From Streptacidiphilus melanogenes (GTDB lineage Bacteria > Actinomycetota > Actinomycetes > Streptomycetales > Streptomycetaceae): a stretch of 59,576 bases of DNA. The position numbers were made by a program, and so were the translations under genes. The number at the start of each line of letters is the position of its first letter. Position 1 is the first letter of the stretch. Where the stretch lies: NCBI RefSeq assembly GCF_000787835.1, contig NZ_BBPP01000047.1, positions 1 to 59,576 on the forward strand. The letters are read 5' to 3'. Of the stretch, positions 1-7,760 are shown one piece after another. Below the pieces are notes generated by a model. It was given only the letters and a program-made list of their open reading frames with translations. It was not told the DNA's origin and searched no databases.

Positions 1-112
1 CCGCGCTGGGGCGCCCCACCGACCAGCGCTGCTGACCCGTCCGGAACCGGGCGGCCGATTGGCCGCCTTGGCCGCCGTCGCGGGCCGGAAGATCACAGAA
101 CGTACTCCTCCA

Positions 113-1261
113 TCAGCTGGGCCAGGTGCATGGTGGCGGGCCAGAGGGTGGCGATCTCCGTGTGCGCGTGGAATCGCCTGCGCGTGGACGTACATGGCCC
201 AGTCGGCGGGGTTTGCGTTGGTTGAGGTGGCCGACCCACGGGGCGAGCGCGCGCCTGGTCTGCAGCGGTGGGATCAGCAACTGCTCGACCGTGGGTGCGT
301 GGGCGTACTTGCGTACCGTCTTGCGGTCCAGGCCCAGGAGTTCGCCGATACGGCCGATGGCCACCCCCTTGGTGTGCAGGCTCTGGACTGCCGCGTAGCG
401 TTCGCGGATCACGGTCGCCCGCTTGCCTTCCGGCAGCACCGTGTCGGGCCCGCCCTCCGACCGTTCATCCTCGGTTGGTTCGGGTTCGGCGAGGCAGGAG
501 CGGTGGGCGACCACGCACTTCTCGACGGCCTCAGCCAGGTTCCTCCAAAGGTGGAACCTGTCCGCGACCTGCACCGCGTCGGGCGCGGCGGCGCGGACGG
601 CCTCGGCGTACGCGCTGGCCCGGTCCCGGCACACGATGTCCGCGCCGGGGTGGGCTCGGAGCCAGGCGGCGAGCGTGGCGGCGGTCCGGTCGGGCAGGAC
701 GTCCACGGGGCGCCCGGCCTCGATGTCGATCAGGATGGTTCCGTAGTCGTGGCCGCGGCGGAACGCGAAGTCGTCGACGCCGAGGACGCGCGGTGCGCGC
801 ATCAGCGGTGGATCGGGGCCCTCTCGGATGAGCTTGAGCAGGGTGTTCGTGCTCGCGTGGCAGCTCAGATGCTCGGCCAGGCGGCTGCCCGCGCGGCCGG
901 CCAGGGCGAGGGCGACCCGCTCCAACAGCCTGCGCTGGAGCACGGTCCGACGACCGTAGCGGAACGTGAGGCCCTCGACCTGCTCGGCGAAGGTCCGGCG
1001 CGGGCATCCGCCCGTGTCGCAGCGGAACCGACGGACTACCAACATGATCACCAGTGCCCGTCCGCCGGCCGCCAGGTCGGCCATCCTGCGCTGGTACCGG
1101 TCGTGGACACGTCGCGAGGTAGCGCCGCAGGATGGGCAAGCGGCCCGGTCGGAGCCGGTCCGCGCGGCGATCAGCAGTCCCGCGCCAGCCTCCCGGATCT
1201 CTTCCACCACCACGCCGGACAGATGCGGGAGCAGCGTCGTCAAGATCTCATCGGATAACAC
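113..1261 (-). pseudogene. ISL3-family transposase, 3' truncated
   Basis: The N-terminal half has the ISL3 zinc-binding segment (CPSCGATSRRVHDRY, about residues 40-54), then the first acidic motif VLGVDDFAFRRG and a second in the stretch IVCRDRASAYAEAV. The usual helix-turn-helix linker and LLIPPLQTRRALAPWVGHLNQ follow. After that the sequence stops matching the family: the last 35 or so residues are Arg/Pro-rich and the C-terminal catalytic glutamate region is missing. At 382 residues it is shorter than I expect for actinobacterial ISL3 transposases (about 500). I infer an inactive remnant. The outer right end of the element seems to lie near 1325, because the 45 bases before it look like an IS terminus. 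No left terminus is visible. Confidence 0.85.
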
Positions 1262-1427
1262 GCCTGTTCAAAGACCAAGCTGACGTCCGGTCACGCTGGG
1301 CGATCCCGAAATGTTGATCAGAGCCGTCTTCCGTGTCCTCTGGCACCCGGGCCACATGCCAGCACAGTGTGCGTGGCGCCCACGGGTCCACGCGCACGTC
1401 TTCCGCGCGCAGCTGGTAGTGGGCCAT
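1248..1427 (-). pseudogene. Small protein gene probably cut by the ISL3 end
   Basis: An ATG at 1427 opens a frame beginning MAHYQLRAEDVRVDPWAP and continuing to about VPEDTEDG. It then runs into the presumed ISL3 terminus (about 1281-1325) and stops at 1248. The first 35 residues have the look of a small conserved actinobacterial protein. The last 25 are probably IS-encoded read-through. I do not recognise a family. An insertion that removed the original 3' end is my inference, and the exact junction cannot be fixed without an intact homologue. Confidence 0.35.
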
Positions 1428-1678
1428 GGCGCTCTCCGCTTTGGGCGGCGCCCCGGTACGGGGGGTGTCCGGGGCGCCTGACCGCCGCGGCGCGACCCAC
1501 GCGGATCACGGCGGCATCCGGCGTATCACCGCTTCCCGTGGCACCAAACCGGGCGGAGGTGAACTGCCTGCTACCCAGGCGTGTAAGCCTTGACCGGAGG
1601 CCGCTGCCTCGGCACGATCAGATTCAGATGGCCCTGCTGGTCCCCCGTCTCGCAGGGCCATCACTGCGTCCGAACGGC

Positions 1679-1912
1679 TCACTCCCACACGTCGGAGCCG
1701 CCGCCGATCCACTCGACCATCCGCTCAGCGTCGAGGTCGAGCTCGTCCAGGCCGGCGCGGCGGCAGAACCCGGACACGTCCCCGATGCCGTAGGCCTTCC
1801 CGACGTACTCGCCGAGGATGTCCACCCGCCGGTACGGGGGCGTCGCATCGGATTGGACGGGGTGAACGACGACGTGGGCGTGACGGTGCTCAGCGTGGGA
1901 CGGCTCGGTCAT
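1679..1912 (-). CDS. Small acidic hypothetical protein, 77 aa
   Basis: It starts with ATG at 1912 (MTEPSHAEHRHAHVVVHPVQ). The protein is rich in His near the N-terminus and acidic at the C-terminus (LDLDAERMVEWIGGG). It has no signal peptide, membrane segment or catalytic motif. A longer frame upstream in the same phase is Arg-rich and unconvincing, so the internal ATG was chosen. No function is assigned. It sits alone between the ISL3 remnant and a terminator. Confidence 0.5.
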   Translation of the reverse strand: MTEPSHAEHRHAHVVVHPVQSDATPPYRRVDILGEYVGKAYGIGDVSGFCRRAGLDELDLDAERMVEWIGGGSDVWE

Positions 1913-2045
1913 GCCGCCCAGCCTCCGACGCCGACGCGGTGATCGCGTCCGCGCGATCTGGCGAAACTTCCAGAAGCGCGGCTGACACCGGCTTTGGTCC
2001 ATCATCATGAACTGGTGGACGTACCTGGCGTTGATCAAGCGAGGA

Positions 2046-2079
2046 GCCCCCGTGCACCGGACTCGTGCACGGGGGCTTT
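2046..2079 (+). terminator. Strong hairpin terminator
   Basis: A perfect 12-bp stem (GCCCCCGTGCAC and its complement) encloses a 7-base loop, CGGACTC, and is followed by CTTTG on the plus side. It lies just past the end of the secreted-protein gene that stops at 2134 on the minus strand, so it may also stop that transcript. A hairpin with the identical stem and the reverse-complement loop occurs at 4722-4752. Confidence 0.75.
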
Positions 2080-2133
2080 GCTGCGATACCGAGCTTGAGG
2101 CCCGATCGGCGCGCAGCCGGTGGAGCCTTTGGA

Positions 2134-2676
2134 TCAGTGGTGGACGCGCATCGCGCGGTCCGGTCCGGCCAGCCACTCGAGGTGGGGAGCCGTGCCCTGC
2201 GTCACGATGCCATCCGTGGCCTCGTTCAGGTGCCAGGTGCCGACCGGGACGTTCTTGCCCACGGTGATCTTGAACTGGATCTTGTACCACTTGTGCGGCA
2301 CCATCGCAACGCCGTTGGCCGGCGTCGGGACGAACTGAAGCTCCGCGCCCTGCGACCACGTCCCCGTGGACGCCTGCCAGCGGTGCGTCACCGGGTTGAG
2401 CCAGCTGACCGTGAAGCCGCGGTCGGTACGCGCGGCCAAGCTCCAGACGCTCAGCCCGTAGCTCACGGCGCTGACGCGGACCGGGCTGTTCTGCATGTAC
2501 CAGGCATCCGCGTAGAACGTCGTGCCGGCCTTCACCGACGCCGGGATGCCGTACGTGTTGTTGTACATGTGGTATGTGCGGCTCCCGGCCGCCGACTGTG
2601 CCGTCGCGGCACCGGCGCCCAGCCCGACGAACATTCCCGCCGCCGCGAGCGCGGTGAGCGCGCGCTTCCAGCGCAT
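2134..2676 (-). CDS. Secreted protein with Sec signal peptide, 180 aa
   Basis: The N-terminus MRWKRALTALAAAGMFVGLG has a basic n-region and a hydrophobic core, and ends in a likely AxA cleavage site (GAATA-Q, about residue 26). The mature part (about 154 aa) is rich in aromatic residues (YHMYNNTYG, FYADAWYMQ, PHKWYKIQFKITVG), has no Cys pair and shows no catalytic motif. It looks like an extracellular beta-sheet protein. It resembles the secreted proteins at 2920 and 14817 only in general type. The start is ATG at 2676. Purine-rich sequence lies upstream (gggggaggaaag on the coding strand), which is a good ribosome site. Function unknown. Confidence 0.75.
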   Translation of the reverse strand: MRWKRALTALAAAGMFVGLGAGAATAQSAAGSRTYHMYNNTYGIPASVKAGTTFYADAWYMQNSPVRVSAVSYGLSVWSLAARTDRGFTVSWLNPVTHRWQASTGTWSQGAELQFVPTPANGVAMVPHKWYKIQFKITVGKNVPVGTWHLNEATDGIVTQGTAPHLEWLAGPDRAMRVHH

Positions 2677-2919
2677 TCTTTCCTCCCCCTCAATTTGATG
2701 TTGGGGGCGCAGCTTAGCCGTTGATCAAGTGGCCCCGACAATGGGTTCACCAGTGAGTCCGGACCCATACGGGGCCTCTCGGGAGGTACCTGGGCGACCG
2801 AGGCCCCCGACGCTTGAGTCCGAAGCGTCCGGGCCGCCGCATACCCACGCACATGCACATGAGTAGGTCGATCGGCCGAGCGACACCAGCCCCCAGGGCG
2901 ACAATACGAAGGGACAGCC

Positions 2920-3318
2920 GTGATCCGCGCCCTCAGAATCACCGCAGCGATCCTCGCCGCCACAGCCCTCGTCAGCCTCCCCACAACCGCCACCGCGATC
3001 GGGCGAACACGCGCCGTCGAGACCATCAATCTGCACATCATCTTCGTCCCTTCCGCCGGGCAGTTGAACCTGGACTACAGCGAAGGCGGCGACTTCCCGA
3101 AGGCTCTCGACGGACGCCCCCCTGAGCATCAGGTTCTGGTCCAGGGCATCGCCGTCGCGGTTTACAAGGACCGCTACGGCGGAATCGTCACGATTGCGGA
3201 AGACGCGGCTAGGCCTGGTCAGGCCCCGATCTGTGTCGCCGAAAGCTTGATGTTCCACTGCCAGGGAACTCTGGACGCGCCGGGGCTTCCGGGTCGGCCC
3301 ACCGTCATCATTTACTAG
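2920..3318 (+). CDS. Small secreted protein, 132 aa
   Basis: It starts at GTG 2920 with GAAGGGA about 6 bases upstream. MIRALRITAAILAATALVSL is a signal peptide with probable cleavage after ATA (about residue 26). The mature part is about 106 aa with two Cys near the end (ICVAES, FHCQG) that could form a disulfide. Family not recognised. The stop codon TAG uses the TA that is duplicated at the IS5-type insertion. The uninterrupted locus would have run from this gene straight into the hairpin terminator now found at 4722. Transcription of this gene therefore now runs into the mobile element. Confidence 0.7.
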   Translation: MIRALRITAAILAATALVSLPTTATAIGRTRAVETINLHIIFVPSAGQLNLDYSEGGDFPKALDGRPPEHQVLVQGIAVAVYKDRYGGIVTIAEDAARPGQAPICVAESLMFHCQGTLDAPGLPGRPTVIIY

Positions 3319-3689
3319 GCCGTGTCCGGTGAATCGTCAGTCGTGGAGCCAGGGGTGGGACCGGAAGGTTGCGTAAGGTCAAGGTGGAAGGTGCTGGCTG
3401 ATGTCTCCGGTTGCCAGCCCCGGTCCCGGGCTTCGCGGATGGCGAGGGCCACGTTTGCGGGAGTGACACCCGCCGAAGGCAAGCCGAGCCAGTTACCCGG
3501 ATGCGCCTGGGGAAACCGGATGACGAGCACGGACCCTGACTGCTCGGCGTGCTCGACGGCGACCGTCAGTGGAGACTGCCCGATCCCCTGGCTGTAGGTC
3601 GGCTTGCGCCTGACAGCCCACCTGTAGGGCACTTCGGCGACCGTAATGCGCCGGGTCCCCTTGCTTGGCAGCGTCACCGATCCTCCCAC
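3315..3689 (-). CDS. Conserved hypothetical, possible IS passenger gene
   Basis: The protein core (LPSKGTRRITVAEVPYRWAV, then HPGNWLGLPS and ARDRGWQPE) is a pattern I associate with a small streptomycete protein of unknown function. Its last 12 or so residues (TTDDSPDTA) are encoded by the IS terminal repeat, so the natural C-terminus may have been replaced. The first GTG is at 3689, but GGAGGA lies inside the frame just before a second GTG at 3677, which may be the true start (120 aa). It has no signal peptide or membrane segment. It is either a passenger of the element or a host gene trapped between two IS ends. Confidence 0.6.
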   Translation of the reverse strand: MGGSVTLPSKGTRRITVAEVPYRWAVRRKPTYSQGIGQSPLTVAVEHAEQSGSVLVIRFPQAHPGNWLGLPSAGVTPANVALAIREARDRGWQPETSASTFHLDLTQPSGPTPGSTTDDSPDTA

Positions 3690-4690
3690 CGTGCTGGCCA
3701 GTCACCCCTGAGCAGACTATTGCAGGTCACCTGGCGGCTCACGATGCCCCCGGAACCAACCGGGATTCCTTGATCGTCCGCGGGGGTGTGGGACGTGGTG
3801 ATCTTACGAACGAGGAGTGGGTGCGGCTGGAGCCGCACCTGCCGGTGAACGGTGGCCGGGGAGCGCAGTGGAGCGACCACCGCCGAGTGCTCAATGGCAT
3901 CTACTTCCGCGAGCGCACGGGCGTCCCCTGGCGGGATCTGCCCGTGCGTTACGGGAACTGGAAGACCGTCTATGAACGCCATCGGCGCTGGTCCGCCGAC
4001 GGGACCTGGGACCGGATCCTGAAAGCCGTCCAGGCCCAGGCCGACGCGGAGGGCCGTCTGGACTGGAGCCAGGTCAGCGTCGACTCCACCACCTGCCGGG
4101 CCCACCAGCACGCCGCAGGCGCACGGAAGGCCGCCCCGACCAACGGCTCAAAAAGGGGGCAGTCCCGGCCCGCCACCGCGCCGACGAGGGACTCGGACGA
4201 TCCCGCGGCGGCCTCACCAGCAAGATTCACCTGGCCGGCGAAGGCGGTCGCCGGCCACTCGGTCTCGTCGTAACCCCCGGCCAGGCCCACGACGGGAGCA
4301 TGTTCGAGCAGGTCATGGCCGAGGTCCGAGTTCCCCGCCAGGGCGGCGGCCACCCACGCACACGCCCCGACGCACTGAGCGCCGATAAGGCCTACAGCTG
4401 CCGCCGGATACGGATCTACCTGCGCAGACGCCAAATCCCGCACAGCATCCCGGAGAAGAAGGACCAGGTGGGCCACCGGCTGGCCCGGGGCCAGGCGGGT
4501 GGCCGCCCACCCGCCTTCGATCGCGCCGCCTACAAGCGCCGCAACGAGGTGGAGCGCCTGATCAACAGGCTGAAGGGCTTCCGCGCCGTGGCGACGCGCT
4601 ACGACAAACGCGCCTACGTCTTCCACGGCACCGTGACCGTTGCCGCGATCCGCCTCTGGCTCCACGACTGACGATTCACCGGACACGACC
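3318..4690 (+). mobile_element. IS5-family element with 35-bp terminal inverted repeats
   Basis: Bases 3318-3352 are the inverse complement of 4656-4690 with one mismatch, and both ends are flanked by TA (3316-3317 and 4691-4692). The unit of 1373 bp holds a transposase in two reading frames (3770-4671) and, at the left, a gene on the opposite strand (3315-3689). The right repeat overlaps the last codons of the transposase. The left repeat overlaps the last codons of the other gene. IS5 elements are usually about 0.9-1.2 kb. Alternatively, the left repeat could be a leftover end from a second copy. The TA on both sides favours one unit. Confidence 0.7.
3770..4671 (+). CDS. IS5-family transposase, likely made by -1 frameshift
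   Basis: The first frame starts at TTG 3770 (LTNEEWVRLEPHLPVNGG) and carries the first acidic motif VSVDSTTCRAH. After the run of five A and five G at 4150-4159 the family sequence continues in the -1 frame (RGGLTSKIHLAGEGG). It then runs through LSADKAYSCRR and the catalytic RNEVERLINRLKGFRAVATR to WLHD. IS427-type members of IS5 are known to use two overlapping frames joined by frameshifting, and TCAAAAAGGGGG is a plausible slip site. Both frames are otherwise open, so the element could be active. A fixed one-base deletion cannot be excluded. Confidence 0.85.
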
Positions 4691-4721
4691 TAGGCCCAGT
4701 CCAGTTGCCTGAGCCGTCGGG

Positions 4722-4755
4722 GCCCCCGTGCACGAGTCCGGTGCACGGGGGCTTT
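4722..4755 (+). terminator. Hairpin terminator stranded by the IS5 insertion
   Basis: A 12-bp perfect stem (GCCCCCGTGCAC) with loop GAGTCCG is followed by CTTT on the plus strand. It lies 32 bases to the right of the IS5 end, so before insertion it would have stood about 30 bases after the stop codon of the secreted-protein gene at 2920-3318. It is also placed to stop the minus-strand operon ending at 4842. Confidence 0.7.
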
Positions 4756-4841
4756 GTGCTGTCCGCATGCTCCTCCTCGATGAATGCGGACAGGCCCACC
4801 CTGGGCGCGCAGCAGCGCGACGGGATCCCCGGGCAGGCAGC

Positions 4842-5180
4842 TCATCTCAACGGCCACGCGTCGGCGCGCAGAGCCCGCGCCGTCTTCGGCCCTTTCCAGT
4901 TGCCATGCATCCACCGGCCAGATTGCACGATGACGCCGCGGCCGATCTCGCCCAGCAGCTTCTGCATCGTCGGCATATTCAGCACCTCCACACCCTCCAC
5001 GTGGCAGCGGCACGAACAGCGGCGCCGCTCCGAAGAGGCCGTCGGGGTTGCTCGGTGCTCGTAGCTGCCGGGGCACAGCCGGTGCAGGCGAGGAAGCGTC
5101 TCCTCGTAGCAGCAGCCGGAGCGGCCGTTCGGGCTGTCCGTCGGCCCGTCGTCGGCCCCTCGCGGTTCGATCCGGCTCAC
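4842..5180 (-). CDS. Small Cys-containing hypothetical, third gene of operon
   Basis: The GTG at 5180 overlaps the stop of the upstream gene as GTGA, with AGGAG about 8 bases before it. A GTG at 5189 in the same frame is the alternative. The 112-residue product has clustered Cys (SGCCYE, RRCSCRCH) and a Trp/Lys-rich C-terminus (GRWMHGNWKGPKTARALR). The CxCxCH cluster could bind metal but does not match a named finger that I know. Function unknown. It is translationally coupled to the two genes before it and divergent from an XRE regulator. This arrangement is frequent next to Streptomyces XRE/TPR regulators. Confidence 0.6.
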   Translation of the reverse strand: MSRIEPRGADDGPTDSPNGRSGCCYEETLPRLHRLCPGSYEHRATPTASSERRRCSCRCHVEGVEVLNMPTMQKLLGEIGRGVIVQSGRWMHGNWKGPKTARALRADAWPLR

Positions 5181-5356
5181 TTCTGCCACTCCTCACGCCA
5201 CGCCGGGTACAGGTCGTGCAGCTGGTCGACGAGCGCAAAGCCCTCGGGCAGGAGGTGACCGCGGTAGGCCGAGCGGCGCAGGCGTTCCCAGACGGCGCGG
5301 TCGACGACCGGGTCCGGGCCGGCGGCTGGTGTCGGCTCCTCCGCGGGCGACCTCAC
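5177..5356 (-). CDS. Small hypothetical, 59 aa, middle gene of operon
   Basis: The GTG at 5356 overlaps the preceding stop codon as GTGA, and its own stop overlaps the next GTG as GTGA. The product (from VRSPAEEPTPAAGPDPVVD to LYPAWREEWQK) has a Pro-rich start followed by a short amphipathic stretch (AVWERLRRSAYRGHLLPEGF). It has no known domain. The tight coupling suggests that the three proteins are made in fixed ratio. Confidence 0.55.
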   Translation of the reverse strand: MRSPAEEPTPAAGPDPVVDRAVWERLRRSAYRGHLLPEGFALVDQLHDLYPAWREEWQK

Positions 5357-5622
5357 GACGCCCGCTCCTCGGCTGCGCGCTGTTCGTGGCAGGAACAGAC
5401 GCACGGCACCGTCACCCAGCCCAGCACGCGGCCCTGATAGCCGGGCGCGCTGCACATCTGGTGCAGGTCCGGCCAGCGCTCCGCGCCGGTACGGCACTCC
5501 GGCGTCGAGTAGCCGCGCAGCAGGGGGCCACCCGTCGACAACCTGCTCCCGCTCACCTGCTGCTCCCACCGTGCGATCCGTCCACTCACTGCACGATCAG
5601 CTTCCCAAGCAGCCACAACCAC
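5353..5622 (-). CDS. Small Cys/Trp-containing hypothetical, first gene of operon
   Basis: The frame opens at GTG 5622, 65 bases from the start of the divergent regulator. The product (89 aa) ends CVCSCHEQRAAEERAS and contains several Trp and Cys (EQQVSGSRL, TPECRTGAERWPDLHQMCSA). The CxCxCH motif resembles the cluster in the third gene of the same operon, so the two may share a metal-binding role. No strong ribosome site lies before 5622, and the GTG at about 5589 is an alternative. Function unknown. Confidence 0.5.
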   Translation of the reverse strand: MVVAAWEADRAVSGRIARWEQQVSGSRLSTGGPLLRGYSTPECRTGAERWPDLHQMCSAPGYQGRVLGWVTVPCVCSCHEQRAAEERAS

Positions 5623-5642
5623 CCGAGAGGGCCACGGAAGGT

Positions 5643-5677
5643 GGCCAATCGGTGACGGGGGGCCAACAGGGGGCCAA
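5643..5677. promoter_or_regulatory. Three GGCCAA direct repeats between divergent genes
   Basis: GGCCAA occurs at 5643-5648, 5661-5666 and 5672-5677. All are in the same direction and lie within the 65 bases that separate the small-gene operon from the XRE regulator. The last copy ends 10 bases before the regulator's chosen ATG. Repeated short boxes in such a place are good candidates for a binding site of the regulator itself. This is inference. Confidence 0.4.
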
Positions 5678-5687
5678 TATGGGAGCC

Positions 5688-6959
5688 ATGACGGAGGCGT
5701 TCGGGGACCTGTTACGTCGGCTGCGCGAACGCGCCGGCCGCTCCCAGACCGAGCAGGCCGAGGAACTGTGCCGCCTGATGGGCGATCCGCTCAACAGCGT
5801 CACCAGGTCCGAGGTCTCCCGTTACGAACGCGGCGGACGCGTCCCCCGGCCCCGTATGGTCCGCCTTTACGCCCAGTCGTTCGGTGTACCCGAGGGTGAA
5901 CTGCTGCGCGCCGCGGCCGTTGCACGAACCGCCCGCTCCGCTTCTACAGTCAGGGCAGGCGCCCCGAACGTGGACGCCGATCCGGAGGATCCGTTGAGAC
6001 GCCGCGAGTTCATGGGCGCTGCAGCCCTCGGTGTCGGGCTTGCGGCCGAGCCTTGGAGCCGCCTCGCCTATGCCCTTGAGCGCCGCGGCCCTGCCGACGC
6101 CCAAGTGTCGGCGGCCATGACCGAGCGCACCACAGCGCTGTTTGCGGCCGAGGAGCGCATGCCCGCCCGCGAGCTGTACCGGGGCCTGGCCGAGCACCTC
6201 GACGAGCTGACCGTGCTCCTCGGCGCCGGCGGATGTCACCGCCGCGACCTCCTTGTCACCGCAGGGGAAACCGCCGCGCTCGCAGGGTGGCTGGCCTTCG
6301 ACATGGGCGACATGACGACCGCCCAGCACTACTACGCTGCCGCGGCGCACGCTGGCCGCGAAGCCGACCATGAGCCGCTTCTCGCCCTGGTCCTCGCCTA
6401 CGGCTCATACGCCGTCGACGAGCCCACCGGGGCCCGCAGCATGCTCCGCGCCGCACAGCAGCACGTCCGGCAGCCCGGCTGCGCCACCGCGCGCGCCTGG
6501 GTGTCCGCGCGCGAGGCGGAGGAGTCCGCGGCGATAGGAGACCGTGAGGGTGCTCTACGGGCGCTGGAGCGGGCACAGGCCGTCTTCGACTACGCCGACC
6601 CGGACAGCGAGCAGCCGTGGGTTCGGTTCTTCTCCCGGGCACGCCTGGACTCCATGACCGTCGCCACGTACGCGCGCCTGGACCACCCGGACATTGCGGA
6701 GGTGTCCGAGGCCGCGCTGCAGGCGCTGCGCCCGGAGGACGCGAAGGTGCGCGCGGTCATCCTCGGCGACGTAGCGCTCTCGTACGTTCAGCGAGGGGAG
6801 GTCGACCGGGGCAGCGAGATCGCCCGCCAGGCACTCGACGTGACGATGCGTTCGGAGGCAACGCTCGGCCGGCACCGGCTGGCTGCGGTGGCGCAGCAGC
6901 TGCCCGCCCAAGGTGAGGGCGGACAGCTGCGGGACGAGCTTCGGGCGCTACTGGGTTAG
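5688..6959 (+). CDS. XRE-family regulator with TPR-like C-terminal domain
   Basis: The helix-turn-helix is at about residues 6-70 (FGDLLRRLRERAGRSQTEQ, then SVTRSEVSRYERGGRVPRP). After a linker, an alpha-helical region of about 300 residues has repeated Ala-rich helices (TAQHYYAAAAHAGREADHE, EGALRALERAQAVFDYADP) typical of the TPR-like part of streptomycete XRE regulators. A segment RREFMGAAALGVGLAAEP between them looks like a Tat-type or membrane-like stretch but is common in these proteins. ATG 5688 was chosen (GGGAGCC upstream). ATG 5679 is the alternative. It probably controls the divergent small-gene operon. The 3' end overlaps cutA by 4 bases. Confidence 0.8.
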   Translation: MTEAFGDLLRRLRERAGRSQTEQAEELCRLMGDPLNSVTRSEVSRYERGGRVPRPRMVRLYAQSFGVPEGELLRAAAVARTARSASTVRAGAPNVDADPEDPLRRREFMGAAALGVGLAAEPWSRLAYALERRGPADAQVSAAMTERTTALFAAEERMPARELYRGLAEHLDELTVLLGAGGCHRRDLLVTAGETAALAGWLAFDMGDMTTAQHYYAAAAHAGREADHEPLLALVLAYGSYAVDEPTGARSMLRAAQQHVRQPGCATARAWVSAREAEESAAIGDREGALRALERAQAVFDYADPDSEQPWVRFFSRARLDSMTVATYARLDHPDIAEVSEAALQALRPEDAKVRAVILGDVALSYVQRGEVDRGSEIARQALDVTMRSEATLGRHRLAAVAQQLPAQGEGGQLRDELRALLG

Positions 6960-7279
6960 CGCGTGGTGGTCTCGGCGTCGACCCAGGCGAGGTACTCGGC
7001 ACTGCCGCGCTCGATCGTCGCGGAGATGATCTCCGGCGTGTCGTAGGTGTGCAGCTGCTTGATGAGCGCCTCGAGCTCGTCGTACTTCGCTGCGGGGAGC
7101 TTGAACAGCACGCGCCATTCCAGTTCTTCCTGCAGGGCGCCATCCCACCAGTAGACGGAGCGGACCGGGCCCTCGATCTGCGCGCAGGCGGCGCCGCGGG
7201 CTTCGACGACGGCGCGCGCGAGCCCGGAGGCACGGTCGGCGCTGTCGGTGGTGGTCAGCACGGTGATGTGCTCGGCCAT
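6956..7279 (-). CDS. cutA: CutA-type divalent-cation tolerance protein
   Basis: The 107-residue protein has the CutA pattern: an N-terminal strand MAEHITVLTTTDS, the segment GAACAQIEGPVRSVYWW with the conserved Trp pair, EELEWRVLFKLP, and YDTPEIISATIERGS-EYLAWV at the end. CutA1 proteins are trimeric PII-like proteins linked to copper and other metal tolerance, but their exact role is unsettled. ATG 7279 has GGAGGA at the right distance. Length matches the family (100-115 aa). It converges on the XRE regulator with a 4-base overlap. Confidence 0.9.
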   Translation of the reverse strand: MAEHITVLTTTDSADRASGLARAVVEARGAACAQIEGPVRSVYWWDGALQEELEWRVLFKLPAAKYDELEALIKQLHTYDTPEIISATIERGSAEYLAWVDAETTTR

Positions 7280-7760
7280 GGTTCCTCCCGAAGTCGGTGA
7301 CGACTCGAGGCTACCTGTGGCGCTGACTACGCCGGATCTGCTCCTGGCCCCGGGACGAGGTCGGCGGGCCCCCAACCGGGGCAGCGGAGGTCGTGTGGGG
7401 TTTGTCCGCCGCGGCCGTGGCGGGCGCCGTCGTGCAGCCGGGCTGCTGGTACGCCGGAAGTACTACGGCGGGGCGCAGAGTCAGCGGATCAGCATCTACT
7501 GAGAACCGTCTGACGGCGGGCCTTGAGCAGCCCCGGTGCCCCCAGTGCTAGGCCGGGGCCTGTGCCCCGGGGGCCTAGGGAGGTTCGGAACGGGGCCCGG
7601 GAACCACACGAAGGGTGCCTGGCTGGGGAGGTGGAGGCGCCAACAAGGGCGACGCCAGCGCGGGCACCACCGAGGCCGAAGAGACGACCACGGCCACCGA
7701 GGAGTTGGCGAGCGCTGACACGGTGATCGAGACCGGCGAAGGCGCGACGCCGAGGGAGTC
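7280..7760. other. No convincing gene; hairpin at 7548-7578
   Basis: Codon use in all frames is Arg/Pro/Gly-rich and shows no family similarity. The stretch contains an inverted repeat, CTAGGCC at 7548-7554 with GGCCTAG at 7572-7578, around a GC-rich loop. It could terminate transcription or be a remnant end. The RHS-like sequence that follows has no start, so its 5' part has been lost somewhere in here. Confidence 0.4.

Noticed and set aside
5160-5175. GGTTCGATCC resembling a tRNA T-loop
   Set aside because: No acceptor stem, anticodon arm or D-arm can be formed around it, and it lies in the start of a coupled coding gene.
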